A stretch of DNA of 64,000 nucleotides. Origin: Marinobacter lipolyticus SM19. GTDB lineage: Bacteria > Pseudomonadota > Gammaproteobacteria > Pseudomonadales > Oleiphilaceae. Made by a program: the position numbers and the translations under genes. Positions 24,321 to 33,874 of the stretch are shown here, one piece after another; the stretch's first letter is position 1; every line of letters begins with the position of its first letter. The stretch covers positions 384,124 to 448,123 of the forward strand of contig NZ_KE007326.1 in the NCBI RefSeq assembly GCF_000397065.2, written 5' to 3'. The notes under the pieces are model-generated. The model saw only the letters and a program-made list of their open reading frames with translations. It was not told where the DNA came from and ran no database searches.

Positions 24321-26264
24321 ATGAACAGATTAACCAACGCCCTGGTTATCGGGACCAGCGTGGCTCTGATGGCGGCATGCGGAGGAAGCGGCGGCAGCTC
24401 CGACTCCCCTGGCGGGGCCACCCTGGGCGACACCGCAAGCCGCGACACCAACACCCCGCCCGCAACCACCCGACCTATTTCCCGCCCCCTGACAGACAGC
24501 ATCAGTGAGCTGGTACACGCTTCCTGTGACCGGAACAGTGATCTGGCCGGCGGCCGCAGTTATCGCGTGGAAATGCCTTCCCGCGTCGATGGTGCCGCGA
24601 TCGTATTCCAGGTTTTCGAACCCACCCAGTTCGACTGCCAGACCGAACACCCCCTGATCCTCCAGGGCCACGGCTTCAGTGGGACGCGTACCACAGAAGC
24701 CGGCGATGATCCTCTGGCCCCCATTGCCCCGCTGGTGGATGCGGGCTTCACTGTGATCAGCATCGACCAGCGTGGTCATGGTGAGAGCGGCGGAACCATC
24801 CGGGTAATGGATCCGGACTTTGAAGGCGAAGATCTCGTCCAGATAGTCGACTGGGCGGAAAGTCATCTGGATTACCTCAAATACCGTGACAACAACCTGC
24901 TGCTGGGTGGTGTCGGCGGCAGCTATGGAGGTGGCTTCCAATACCTGCTGTATAACGTGGATCCCGATCAGCGCATGGATGCCATGGTGCCGCACATTAC
25001 CTGGCACGACCTGACCTACAGCCTGAACCCGGGCAATGTCACCAAGAACTATTGGCTGGCGTTCCTTTCCCTCGCCGGCGATGCCGGGACCGGCGGCTCC
25101 ATGGATCCTTACCTTCGTTCATCACTGCTTGATGGTATTGTTCAACACCGTTTCCCCGAGCCGGCACTGGATTTCTTCCACTACCATAGCCCCAGCTATT
25201 TCTGGGAGAATGAACGGAACCTCGAGCTGTTCGACAGCGGAAACAGCCAGGAATACCTGCTGGACCCGATCACCGGCCGCGTCCCCATCACCAGTGACGG
25301 CCGATACGTTATCAAGACACCACAGATGAATCCTTACCCGATCGACGTACTCATGTTTCAGGGCATGCGGGACAGCCTGTTTCCCTTCAACGATGCCTGG
25401 GAAAACTACAAGGAGCTGAAGGCCGCCGGCGGCGATGTGCGCCTGCTCACTTACCCCTTCAGCCACCACTACCTCGCTCCGAACGTCGGCCTGATCCAGG
25501 AAACCCTGGCGAACCTCGGTTTCTATGCTGAATCGCTTCCGGACCTGCCTGCTGCTGGTCTCAACACGCTGACGGATTGCGGTGACATCAGCGCCAATCA
25601 GGCGGCCGTCGCTTGGTTCAATGAAAAGCTTCTGGGGCGCGGCGATGCGGATAACGTCATCACCACCGGCAAGCAGATATGTTACACCCTCTCCCCCGGT
25701 GACGCGGTCGCGGCACCGGAGGTCACCGTTGGCGGCGCCAGCTTCCCGGTCAGATACGATATGTTGGGAGAGGACATCGAGGTGACAACATTCACCGGCG
25801 CTGCCGGTTCATTGCCAACGATCGTTCCTCTGACAACCCTGGAGAATGACGGGGTCATCGCCGGAATACCGACGGCCACACTGAATGTCGGAGCCCCCCT
25901 GTCTGACCTCGAGGAGCGGTGTCTGGATGAATCCGACCCGGTGTTTGCAACCGGCACCTGCGATGCCATCCTGTTTGTCGGGGTGGGTGTCATCCGCGGA
26001 GGTACGAGTATTCCCGAGCTGATCGACGAGCAGGTTCAGCCAATTCGCGGCTTCGGCCAGCATGACATCGAACTGACAGGGATTGCAGAGCGACTGAACA
26101 CCGGGGATCAGCTGGTGATGATGCTTTATGGTCAGCACCCGACATTCGCAGGCGCCTTTTCCCGCGATCTGACGGTTTCCGCAGTCAGCGTCAGCGGCAG
26201 TGTTTCACTACCTCTGTTGACGGAGGACGGACAGCAGCAACTTGAGGTGACAGCCCCACTCTGA
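24321..26264 (+). CDS. Lipoprotein with alpha/beta-hydrolase domain
   Basis: 647-residue protein beginning with a lipoprotein signal (ALMAAC, acylated Cys at 20) and a Gly/Ser linker. The hydrolase domain covers about residues 70-430: PLILQGHGFSG, IDQRGHGESGG, nucleophile elbow GGSYGGG and a late His in FSHHYLAP. It resembles the CocE/X-Pro dipeptidyl peptidase-like group. A beta-rich C-terminal domain of about 180 residues follows. The cell location is probably the outer membrane. The substrate is unknown; an esterase, peptidase or polyester depolymerase role all fit. Possible Crp-type control. Confidence 0.72.
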   Translation: MNRLTNALVIGTSVALMAACGGSGGSSDSPGGATLGDTASRDTNTPPATTRPISRPLTDSISELVHASCDRNSDLAGGRSYRVEMPSRVDGAAIVFQVFEPTQFDCQTEHPLILQGHGFSGTRTTEAGDDPLAPIAPLVDAGFTVISIDQRGHGESGGTIRVMDPDFEGEDLVQIVDWAESHLDYLKYRDNNLLLGGVGGSYGGGFQYLLYNVDPDQRMDAMVPHITWHDLTYSLNPGNVTKNYWLAFLSLAGDAGTGGSMDPYLRSSLLDGIVQHRFPEPALDFFHYHSPSYFWENERNLELFDSGNSQEYLLDPITGRVPITSDGRYVIKTPQMNPYPIDVLMFQGMRDSLFPFNDAWENYKELKAAGGDVRLLTYPFSHHYLAPNVGLIQETLANLGFYAESLPDLPAAGLNTLTDCGDISANQAAVAWFNEKLLGRGDADNVITTGKQICYTLSPGDAVAAPEVTVGGASFPVRYDMLGEDIEVTTFTGAAGSLPTIVPLTTLENDGVIAGIPTATLNVGAPLSDLEERCLDESDPVFATGTCDAILFVGVGVIRGGTSIPELIDEQVQPIRGFGQHDIELTGIAERLNTGDQLVMMLYGQHPTFAGAFSRDLTVSAVSVSGSVSLPLLTEDGQQQLEVTAPL

Positions 26265-26275
26265 CACAGGCCATA

Positions 26276-26305
26276 CTGGCAGATCCCCTCAAGAGGGTCT
26301 GCCAG
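26276..26305. terminator. Hairpin between convergent hydrolase and yjbQ genes
   Basis: CTGGCAGA (26276-26283) pairs with TCTGCCAG (26298-26305); the stem continues with CCC/GGG past one bulged T. It fills the 45-nt gap between two convergent genes. There is no T-tract, so termination is plausible but unproven. Confidence 0.5.
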
Positions 26306-26309
26306 CCCC

Positions 26310-26735
26310 TTACCACCGCCCCTGCAGCGTCGCCACAATGCGGCGGCTCCCGGCATGATCCCGGTGCTCGCACAGATAGATTCCCTGCCAGGTTCCCAGG
26401 GCCAGATGGCCATCGGAAATCGGTATTGTCAGTGAGTGGCCAATCAGCACGTTTTTTATATGGGCGGGCATATCATCGACCCCCTCAGCGGTGTGCTGAT
26501 AGTAATCCGCCCCTTCCGGGGCCAGCACATTGAAATGCCGCTCCAGATCACCCCGCACGTCCGGATCTGCATTCTCGTTTATCGCCAATGACGCGGAACT
26601 GTGCTGAATAAACAGATGCAAAAGCCCAACCTGACAGTTCCTGAGGTCCGGCGCCTGGGCAACAATCTCGTTAGTCACCAGGTGGAACCCACGGGGAAGG
26701 GGCGCCAATTCGATAAATTCCTGCTTCCAGATCAT
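26310..26735 (-). CDS. yjbQ: YjbQ family protein
   Basis: 141-residue member of the UPF0047/YjbQ family, with LLHLFIQHSSASLAINENADPDVRGD and NVLIGHSLTIPISDGHLALGTWQGIYLCEHRD, the conserved His/Glu/Asp cluster. Family proteins show weak thiamine-phosphate synthase activity, but their physiological role is unclear. ATG at 26735. It is divergent from the HD-GYP gene. Confidence 0.88.
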   Translation of the reverse strand: MIWKQEFIELAPLPRGFHLVTNEIVAQAPDLRNCQVGLLHLFIQHSSASLAINENADPDVRGDLERHFNVLAPEGADYYQHTAEGVDDMPAHIKNVLIGHSLTIPISDGHLALGTWQGIYLCEHRDHAGSRRIVATLQGRW

Positions 26736-26849
26736 CTACTGTTAACCTTTTTGTGTGGCGATCAACAAACTCTGGTTTTAGCCTAACGCTCTGCGTCAGT
26801 ATTGGCTATGCTTGGAGACAATCTCCAACCCTGATTTTACGACCCAACT

Positions 26850-27971
26850 ATGCGCAGCCGGAATGATGTATTGATCACTCTCAACCAGTCTGATTCCCTC
26901 GCCGAGAAGCTGGTGCATTTACATCAGGTTGTCAGGGATCTGCATCCACAGATAACGCGAGTGTCGATTGCGTTATACGACAAGGCTACCGACAAGGTCA
27001 GAACCTTTACCTACAGCGGCAAGGAAACACCGCTCAACCATTATCAGTCAACGTTGTCCGGATGCCACTCGCTCAAGGAGCTGGCCGAAAGCAGAGACGC
27101 AAGACTTGAACAGGACTTGTCCGTATTCAGCAACAGCTCTCACATTCATGCCCAGAAGATCTATCAGGCCGGGTACCGGGGGAGCTATACACTGCCACTG
27201 TTCTTTGACGACGAGTTACTCGGATTCATCTTCTTCAACACCGAGCATGAAAATGCCTTCGATCCTGCCTGCATCAGTCAGCTGAATCTGGTGGCAGATC
27301 TGGTAGCGCTGCTGATTTTCAACTCTTTCAGTCTGGTTCGAACCCTCCTCTCCACCGTTCAATCTGCACTGGATCTGACTTATTCGCGGGACCCGGAAAC
27401 CGGGGCTCATCTCCAGCGTATGTCCCGCTACGCCAGAATCATCGCACGCCACGTCGTCTCCACCAGCGCAACCGATGACCAGGTTCCCGAGTACGTCTAC
27501 CTGTTCGCGCCGCTCCACGATATCGGTAAAGTCGCCATCCCGGACAGCATCCTGTTCAAACCCGGGAAGCTGACAGCGGCGGAGTTTGAGGTTATGAAAA
27601 CTCACACTTCCAAAGGTAAGGCCATGGCAGAAAAGCTGCTCCGAAACTACCGCATGGGAGACATCCGGCACACCACAATGCTGTTGAACATCATTGCCCA
27701 CCACCACGAAGCCTTTGATGGCTCGGGTTATCCGGATGGGTTAGCGGGCAAGGCCATTCCCCTGGAAGCCAGAATTGTCACCGTGGCGGATATTTTCGAT
27801 GCACTGACCAGCCGTCGCCCTTACAAGGAAGCATGAACGGTTGAGGAATCGCTGACCGAAATCCGGGCGCTCTCCGGCCAGCGGATTGACCCGGAATGTG
27901 CCAATGCGTTGATGGACAATCTGGATGAGGTGCTGGAAATCCGCGAGACATTTCAGGACGCAGATCAGTAA
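26850..27971 (+). pseudogene. GAF-HD-GYP phosphodiesterase interrupted by an in-frame TGA
   Basis: A GAF-like sensor domain (about residues 15-160) is followed by an HD-GYP domain: [54 protein letters not shown] and [14 protein letters not shown] proteins hydrolyse cyclic di-GMP. A TGA at 27834-27836 stops the frame after 328 residues, exactly where the family usually has Trp (RPYKEAW). The same frame then stays open for 44 codons, with sensible sequence (TVEESLTEIRALSGQRIDP), to TAA 27969-27971. One base change from TGG explains this. The catalytic HD and HHExxDGxGYP motifs lie before the stop, so a shortened protein might still work; a sequencing error is possible. Confidence 0.75.
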
Positions 27972-28004
27972 CAGACCATCGCAAACTCTCCTGATTGTCG
28001 CGGG

Positions 28005-29069
28005 TTACTTCTGCTGCTCGTCCCAAGGATGGACTGGCACCACCGCCTCTCCCACATCCGATTCATAGGAACTGCGGAAATAGTCCATCGCTTTTTCAGC
28101 CTCACCCAGCTCGTCAAAGCGGGCGATATGATAAATAGCCTCGCCTTCGTTCACCAATGGCAGGTTGTTCACGCAGATCACGATACCAGACACTGGCGAC
28201 AGCACGGCAGCCTCGGTTTCACCGAACGGATCCGCCACCATGGCCAGTTTCTGCCCCTTGCGGACTTTCTGGCCAAGATGGGCCACAGGGCGCATGATGC
28301 CATCGATGTCCGCGCGCACCCAAAGGGAGTTGGCAGCAGTCTCGGAGCGCTTCCTGGGGGCTTTCGGACCTTTCTTCGCGGGCACCATTTCCAGCTCCCG
28401 CATCACCCGGATGACCCCTTTCACGCCGCTGGTGATCACCACATTATCAAATCTCAGAGCTTCTCCACCCTCATAGGTCACGACCGGAATATCCAGTGAA
28501 TCCGCGTACGCCCGCAAGCTGCCCTCGCGCAGGCTGGCGTTGATGATGATGGGTGCGCCAAAAGCTTCCGCCATGCGGATGGTTTCAGGGTTCTTCAGCT
28601 CAGCACGGATTTGCGGCAGGTTGAACCGGTGAATCGCTCCGGTGTGCAGGTCAATGATATGCGTGACATTTTCCATGATCTGGGTGCGCAACAGGTAGGC
28701 GATACGACCACCCAGAGAGCCGCTCTCACTTCCCGGGAAACACCGGTTCAGATCCCGCCGGTCAGGCAGGTAGCGAGTGCGCTGCACGAACCCGAAAATA
28801 TTAACAATGGGCACGGCCAGCAGGGTACCGCGCAGGTGCCGCAGTGCCGAATTGGTCAGCACCCGACGGACAATTTCCACGCCGTTGATTTCATCCCCGT
28901 GTATAGCACCGCAGACCATCAGCACCGGCCCGTCCCGGCGACCGTGAACCACCTCCACTGGAATATGCAGCGGCGTGTGGGTGTACAGCTTGGCAACCGG
29001 TACTTCCACCGTTTGACGGGTGCCCGCCTTGATTTCTGCACCGGCGATAACAAATGGCGCCCTGGCCAT
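28005..29069 (-). CDS. Succinylglutamate desuccinylase/aspartoacylase family protein
   Basis: 354-residue zinc carboxypeptidase-fold protein. Zinc ligands are visible in CGAIHGDEING and the later His in THIIDLHTGAIHRFNLPQ. A C-terminal biotinyl/lipoyl-like beta domain (ADIDGIMRPVAHLGQKVRKGQKLAMVADPFGETEAAVLSPVSG) follows. ATG 29069 has GGGAGAGG upstream and follows the rimK stop by one base. Family members remove acyl or amide groups from amino acids. In this cluster it probably acts on glutamate- or aspartate-type linkages made by RimK; the substrate is unknown. Confidence 0.8.
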   Translation of the reverse strand: MARAPFVIAGAEIKAGTRQTVEVPVAKLYTHTPLHIPVEVVHGRRDGPVLMVCGAIHGDEINGVEIVRRVLTNSALRHLRGTLLAVPIVNIFGFVQRTRYLPDRRDLNRCFPGSESGSLGGRIAYLLRTQIMENVTHIIDLHTGAIHRFNLPQIRAELKNPETIRMAEAFGAPIIINASLREGSLRAYADSLDIPVVTYEGGEALRFDNVVITSGVKGVIRVMRELEMVPAKKGPKAPRKRSETAANSLWVRADIDGIMRPVAHLGQKVRKGQKLAMVADPFGETEAAVLSPVSGIVICVNNLPLVNEGEAIYHIARFDELGEAEKAMDYFRSSYESDVGEAVVPVHPWDEQQK

Positions 29070-29070
29070 C

Positions 29071-29976
29071 TCAGCCTCTCCCTTTGGTGCGGGTCTTCCA
29101 GGGTTTCTGGTTTTTCTCGATCCAGCTGACAATCATGCCGGCAACGTTCTTGCCGGTGGCATTCTCGATACCTTCCAGCCCCGGTGACGAGTTCACCTCC
29201 ATCACCAGCGGTCCACGACTGGAGCGCAACAGGTCCACGCCCGCCACGTTCAGGCCCATGGCCTTGGCGGCAGTGATCGCGGTGCGACGCTCTTCCGGTG
29301 TAATGCGAATCAGTGAGGCGGTACCGCCACGGTGCAGGTTGGAGCGGAACTCCCCCTCCGCCCCCTGACGTTTCATCGCCGCAATGACCTTGTCACCGAT
29401 AACGAAACAGCGAATATCGGCACCGCCAGCTTCCTTGATGAATTCCTGCACCAGAATATCCGCCTTAAGACCCATGAAGGCTTCAATCACACTCTCCGCA
29501 GCCTTGCGGGTTTCCGCCAGCACCACGCCAATGCCCTGGGTACCCTGCAACAGTTTGATCACCACCGGTGCGCCGCCCACCATCTTCAGCAGCTCGGGCA
29601 CGTTGTCCGGTTTGTTGGCAAAACCGGTCACCGGCATGCCCACGCCCTTGCGGGCCAGCAACTGCAACGATCGCAACTTGTCCCTGGAGCGAGTAATGGC
29701 CACGGATTCGTTAACGGGGAACACGCCCATCATCTCGAATTGTCGCAACACCGCCGTGCCGTAAAAGGTGACTGAAGCACCAATCCGCGGTATCGCCACA
29801 TCGAAATCCTCCAGCACCTCCTCATGGTAATGAATCTGGGGCTTCGACGATGTGATGTTCATGGAGCAGTGAAGGCAGTCGATAACCCGCACCTCATGTC
29901 CCCGGTTGATCCCCTCCTCGACCAGACGACGAGTGGAATAAAGGTGACGGTTGCGCGACAGAATCGCTATCTTCAT
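29071..29976 (-). CDS. rimK: RimK-type ATP-grasp ligase
   Basis: 301-residue ATP-grasp enzyme starting [22 protein letters not shown], with [56 protein letters not shown] and the metal-binding [15 protein letters not shown]. coli RimK adds glutamates to the C-terminus of ribosomal protein S6 and makes poly-alpha-glutamate. The start overlaps the rimB stop by four bases, and the aspartoacylase-like gene follows directly. Confidence 0.9.
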   Translation of the reverse strand: MKIAILSRNRHLYSTRRLVEEGINRGHEVRVIDCLHCSMNITSSKPQIHYHEEVLEDFDVAIPRIGASVTFYGTAVLRQFEMMGVFPVNESVAITRSRDKLRSLQLLARKGVGMPVTGFANKPDNVPELLKMVGGAPVVIKLLQGTQGIGVVLAETRKAAESVIEAFMGLKADILVQEFIKEAGGADIRCFVIGDKVIAAMKRQGAEGEFRSNLHRGGTASLIRITPEERRTAITAAKAMGLNVAGVDLLRSSRGPLVMEVNSSPGLEGIENATGKNVAGMIVSWIEKNQKPWKTRTKGRG

Positions 29977-30470
29977 TTGATCGTCCTCATAGCCGGTTCA
30001 CCGGCAAGATAGGAAGCTTCAGGATAAATAACGGAACGTCCTGACATCGCGGTACGCCCCAGCAACATCCGGAACCGCATGGAATCCCGGTTGGTTAACG
30101 TCATTTCTATTGGCCAGATCGCTTCACCAATGATCAACCGGGTGCTAATCACCAAACGCGATTCCCGGTGTCCGCCGGAATCCGACACCGTACGCTCATC
30201 CAGCACGGCCGCATCACACTCCACTACGTGATGAAGGTTGTTCTGGACCGGGTGCACCCAGAAACGCACCCGACGCTCTCCATTCTCCGTGTAGGGCTCG
30301 GTGCGAAACGTATGCAGACAGGAGGTACGTGCCCCGGTGTCTACTTTCACCTTGAGCCGGGGAATATCCAGATCGGGCAACGCCACCCACTCCCGCCAGC
30401 CAAGATTGATCCTGTCCTCAAGCGTCGGGTAAGTGACAGATTTTGTAGGCTTATCCGTTTTCGTCGGCAT
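29973..30470 (-). CDS. rimB: RimB-like retropepsin-fold protease
   Basis: 165-residue protein of the family often called ATP-dependent zinc protease (RimK-associated, DUF785). The retropepsin-type motif [13 protein letters not shown] is clear, and the family ending [21 protein letters not shown] is present. ATG 30470 ([11 protein letters not shown]) is chosen over upstream codons that lie inside mscS; it overlaps the mscS end by 20 nt. With rimK it may trim or process glutamylated targets. Symbol assigned by family and context. Confidence 0.72.
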   Translation of the reverse strand: MPTKTDKPTKSVTYPTLEDRINLGWREWVALPDLDIPRLKVKVDTGARTSCLHTFRTEPYTENGERRVRFWVHPVQNNLHHVVECDAAVLDERTVSDSGGHRESRLVISTRLIIGEAIWPIEMTLTNRDSMRFRMLLGRTAMSGRSVIYPEASYLAGEPAMRTIK

Positions 30471-31326
30471 CCGGCAGTTCCTTTTGGGTCGATCTCTCCG
30501 GTCGCAACAATTCCACCCGGAAGGGAGCGGAATGGCTTCCGGCATAAATACTGGTATGGGGAAACGGAATCTCAATTCCTTTCCGATCCAGCGTCTTCTT
30601 GATATCCACCATCATGCTACTGCGGCTTTCCAGTACCCGCTCTTTTGGTACCCAGAACGAAAACTGCAGGTCAACCGACGATGGTCCAAATGACGTGACC
30701 AGTACAAACGGTCGTGGCTCCTCCAGACAGGCCGGATTGCGCTCGGCCAGCTCCAGAAGCAGCGCTTCTACTTTTTCCACATCTTCAGCGTAGGCAATAC
30801 CCACCGCCAGGTCGAGACGGCGAATCGGAAAACGGGAACGATTCACTACCGGGGTCTTGATCAGGGTTTCGTTGGGAATCCGCACATAAAGATTATCGGT
30901 GGTCCTCAGTTTCACACTGAGCATATCGATGCCGACAACCTCCCCCAGCGTGGCATCCACTTCTATAAAATCGCCGATTTCAAAGGGCCGCTCCACCAAC
31001 AGGAAAAGCCCACTGATCATATTCGAGGCGGAGGTCTGGGAAGCAAAACCAATGGCCACCGTCAGGATACCCGCAGCCCCAAGCACAACGTCCAGAGAGA
31101 ACCCAGCCTCCCGGAGCGCGGCCATGGCAAATACAGCGACGATGATATAGAACACCAGCCGGCGAACCATGACCGTGTGGTGTCGCGATGCCCTTGTCTG
31201 CATGACCCGGGAAACGCTCCGTGCTGCCAGGGATCCCAGAAAAATCCCCAGAATCAGCAGGAACGCGGCGCTCAGCCACTGCATCCAGGGCAAACCACTG
31301 GCCACCTGCTGAAGACTGCTTTCCAT
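30451..31326 (-). CDS. MscS-family mechanosensitive channel
   Basis: About 291-residue small-conductance channel with three membrane helices. TM3 is glycine/alanine-rich (GAAGILTVAIGFASQTSASNMISGLFLLVERPFEIGDFI), the pore signature of MscS. The beta domain follows with GEVVGIDMLSVKLRTTDNLYVRIPNETLI. ATG 31326 is chosen; a GTG at 31425 would add 33 residues overlapping the DUF432 gene. The pore protein releases solutes on hypo-osmotic shock. Co-oriented with DUF432 upstream and rimB downstream. Confidence 0.88.
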   Translation of the reverse strand: MESSLQQVASGLPWMQWLSAAFLLILGIFLGSLAARSVSRVMQTRASRHHTVMVRRLVFYIIVAVFAMAALREAGFSLDVVLGAAGILTVAIGFASQTSASNMISGLFLLVERPFEIGDFIEVDATLGEVVGIDMLSVKLRTTDNLYVRIPNETLIKTPVVNRSRFPIRRLDLAVGIAYAEDVEKVEALLLELAERNPACLEEPRPFVLVTSFGPSSVDLQFSFWVPKERVLESRSSMMVDIKKTLDRKGIEIPFPHTSIYAGSHSAPFRVELLRPERSTQKELPDADENG

Positions 31327-31369
31327 TTCCTCGATCAATCCACTGACTCCATTGTTGGCTCTCGCATTA

Positions 31370-32194
31370 TCAGCCGAACATTCTGTCGAAGGTGCCCACC
31401 AGTCGTCCGCGACCGCCCTTCTCACGCGCTGGCGACACCAGCTTGCAGGCGCCTGCTGCCTTTACCACAGTCTGTTCCACGTTCAGGCTGGCGGAATTCA
31501 TTTCGGTTTCACAGACGACCGTTACAGCAGGCGTCCAAAGCTGCCCCCGCTCGTTCTGATACAGTGATAACAAAGGCGTCGGCAGGCTGAAACGCTCCAG
31601 CAACAGAGGTTCGGTACGGCGATTCACGATTTTTACCGGTGTAATAGCCCGCCAGGGACGCTTGGGCACTGCTTCCAGAACCAGACGGGCAAAGCTGGGC
31701 GCTGAATAGCACAGCTCTCCTTCCATGGTATTTCTCCCGACCCAGGTCTGCGAAGGCTCTGACAACGCCAGTTCTGCCAGTAGCGTACGCTGAAGACCTA
31801 CACAGACCTGCATCCACACCACCGTACCAACATAGATCGTGCACTCGCCACCCGCGGGGATTGTCAGCGGCTGATAGGGGCGGATTACCGTGGGAAGATT
31901 CGCCAGCGCAGGAAGAAAGACCACCTCATTGCTGTCATCCGGCTTCACGAAACGCTGCAGGGGAACCTCCGTGCCCGGGAGCACATGGCTGATCTGCTCG
32001 GTCCAGCGCATGGGATCGGTGTCCGCTTTCACGGTTTCCGACCGAATCTGCCACTCAAGATCAAGTCGTGTAACCCAGAGGCGCGTCTGGCTGAGTTCAT
32101 GACACTGGGTCTGCCCCGATTTCAGGGTATAGGGGTGAGCCCAGGCCCCATCACGCGGCTGCGCGGATTCGTCGTTATTATCGGCCATTGGCAT
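31370..32194 (-). CDS. Probable DUF432 family protein
   Basis: 274-residue soluble, beta-rich protein with no signal peptide or membrane helix. Features include LPTVIRPYQPLTIPAGGECTIYVG and TPVKIVNRRTEPLLLERFSLP. I recognise it tentatively as DUF432, which I recall being encoded beside MscS channels; that memory is the main basis. The gene ends 43 nt before the mscS ATG. A role modulating the channel is only suggested by position. Confidence 0.6.
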   Translation of the reverse strand: MPMADNNDESAQPRDGAWAHPYTLKSGQTQCHELSQTRLWVTRLDLEWQIRSETVKADTDPMRWTEQISHVLPGTEVPLQRFVKPDDSNEVVFLPALANLPTVIRPYQPLTIPAGGECTIYVGTVVWMQVCVGLQRTLLAELALSEPSQTWVGRNTMEGELCYSAPSFARLVLEAVPKRPWRAITPVKIVNRRTEPLLLERFSLPTPLLSLYQNERGQLWTPAVTVVCETEMNSASLNVEQTVVKAAGACKLVSPAREKGGRGRLVGTFDRMFG

Positions 32195-32337
32195 CCTGAA
32201 CGGTCTGACGGTAAAACAGTCTTAACTATAATCCAATCAATGCCTTCCAGCGAATATCATGATGATGCTATTTACTCGTTCAAGGCGATGGTAATTACCC
32301 TTACCCGCTCTGTCAGCAACCCGAAACAGGAAGTTTG

Positions 32338-33738
32338 ATGACCCAACTCGTCTGGTTCCGCAACGACCTCCGCCTGGCCGACAACCCGGCCCTGACCGCA
32401 GCCTGCAAGGCCGGGGGCCCCGTTAAAGCCTGCTTTACAGTGACACCGCAACAGTGGCAGGAACACGACTGGTCCCCTGCCCGGGTACACTTCGTCATCG
32501 CCCACGCCAACGCCCTGGCCAGGAACCTTGCGAAGCTCGGCATCCCCCTGATTTTCCTCGAAGCACACCAATTCAGCGACAGCATTGAATTGTTGAGCCG
32601 GTACTGCCGCGAGCAGAACATCACCGCCGTACACTTCAATGAGGAATACGGCATCAACGAACGCCGGCGGGACAAGACCGTCCGGGAACAGCTCGCCACA
32701 TGCGGCATCAAAGCAAACAAATACCGGGACCAGACCGTGGCCCCGGTTGGCGCCATCCTGACCCAACAGCAAGAACCCTATTCGGTTTTCACCCCCTTCT
32801 CTCGCCGCTGGCGCAGCTGGATCGAAGAAAGCCAACCAACCGTCTTCCCGGTGCCTGAACCAAAGGGCGAGGCAATAAAACCACAACAGCTCGACGCCAT
32901 ACCGCCCGGTTTCGAAGACGCACCACCGGCCCTGGTCAACACCGGCGAAAATGCCGCCCACGACCAGCTCGACGCTTTTCTCCAGGAACGGGGTGGCAAC
33001 TACAAAGAACAACGGGACTTCCCCGCCATCGACGGCACCAGCCAGCTATCCCCGTACCTAGCCAATGGCGTACTGTCAGGACGCCAGTGCCTGATCGCCG
33101 CCCGCCAGGCCCAGGGCGAAGCAGGCAACCAGGAAGGCCTGAACACCTGGATCAACGAAATCGCCTGGCGCGACTTCTACATCCACATCCTCTACCACTA
33201 CCCACGGGTCAGCATGCACCGGGCCTTCAAACCCGAAACCGAAAACCTCAGCTGGAACACCCCGGGGGAACACTTCGAAGCCTGGAAAACCGGGCACACC
33301 GGCATCCCCATCGTCGACGCCGCCATGCGCCAGCTCAACCACACCGGCTGGATGCACAACCGCCTGCGCATGATCACCGCCATGTTCCTGACCAAAAACC
33401 TGTTCATCGACTGGCGCCTGGGCGAAGCTTACTTCATGTCCAGACTCGTCGACGGCTTCCTGGCCTCCAACAACGGCGGCTGGCAATGGAGCGCCTCCAC
33501 CGGCACCGACGCCGCCCCTTACTTCCGGGTCTTCAACCCGGTGACCCAGAGTGAGCGTTTTGATCCGAAAGGCGAATTCATCCGTGAATGGGTACCGGAA
33601 CTGCGAAAGCTGGATGACAAACGCATCCATAATCCTGGTAAGGGGGGCGTTATTCCGAAAGGGTATCCGCGGCCGATCGTGGATCTGAAGGAAAGCAGAA
33701 AGGAGGCGATTGCGAAGTTTCAGGCGTTGAAGGACTAA
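32338..33738 (+). CDS. phrB: Deoxyribodipyrimidine photolyase
   Basis: 466-residue class I CPD photolyase using FAD and an antenna pigment. The N-terminal Rossmann domain starts TQLVWFRNDLRLADNPAL; the FAD domain has LSPYLANGVLSGRQC, WINEIAWRDFYIHILYHYP, WKTGHTGIPIVDAAMRQLNHTGWMHNRLRMITAMFLTKNLFIDWRLGE-type blocks and NNGGWQWSASTGTDA. It repairs UV-induced cyclobutane dimers. ATG 32338 follows AGGAAG. It ends 15 nt before a long hairpin element. Confidence 0.95.
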   Translation: MTQLVWFRNDLRLADNPALTAACKAGGPVKACFTVTPQQWQEHDWSPARVHFVIAHANALARNLAKLGIPLIFLEAHQFSDSIELLSRYCREQNITAVHFNEEYGINERRRDKTVREQLATCGIKANKYRDQTVAPVGAILTQQQEPYSVFTPFSRRWRSWIEESQPTVFPVPEPKGEAIKPQQLDAIPPGFEDAPPALVNTGENAAHDQLDAFLQERGGNYKEQRDFPAIDGTSQLSPYLANGVLSGRQCLIAARQAQGEAGNQEGLNTWINEIAWRDFYIHILYHYPRVSMHRAFKPETENLSWNTPGEHFEAWKTGHTGIPIVDAAMRQLNHTGWMHNRLRMITAMFLTKNLFIDWRLGEAYFMSRLVDGFLASNNGGWQWSASTGTDAAPYFRVFNPVTQSERFDPKGEFIREWVPELRKLDDKRIHNPGKGGVIPKGYPRPIVDLKESRKEAIAKFQALKD

Positions 33739-33753
33739 CCTCTGAAGCTTGAG

Positions 33754-33863
33754 GTCACCGTTGGGTAAGGCTTTTCAAAATCCGTGCGGAGCCATGGATG
33801 GCGGAGCCGAGCGTACAGGGAGGTATTCACAGCGTGTTTTGAAAAGCCTTACCCAACGGTGAC
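33754..33863 (+). repeat. Long inverted-repeat element A (conserved core, 27-bp arms)
   Basis: Arms at 33754-33780 and 33837-33863 are perfectly complementary over 27 nt and begin GTCACCGTTGGG. The 56-nt core between them contains GGAGCCATGGATGG and CGAGCGTACAGGGAGG and matches the cores of elements B and C. The element lies between convergent phrB and moeB, so as RNA it forms a very stable hairpin on either strand. It may be a bidirectional terminator. Confidence 0.85.
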
Positions 33864-33874
33864 ACCCACGAAGT

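Noticed and set aside
33784..33863. Short open frame through element A (ATGGATGGC...) as a small gene.
   Set aside because: It has no ribosome site, runs through one arm of the hairpin, and elements B and C do not preserve the frame.
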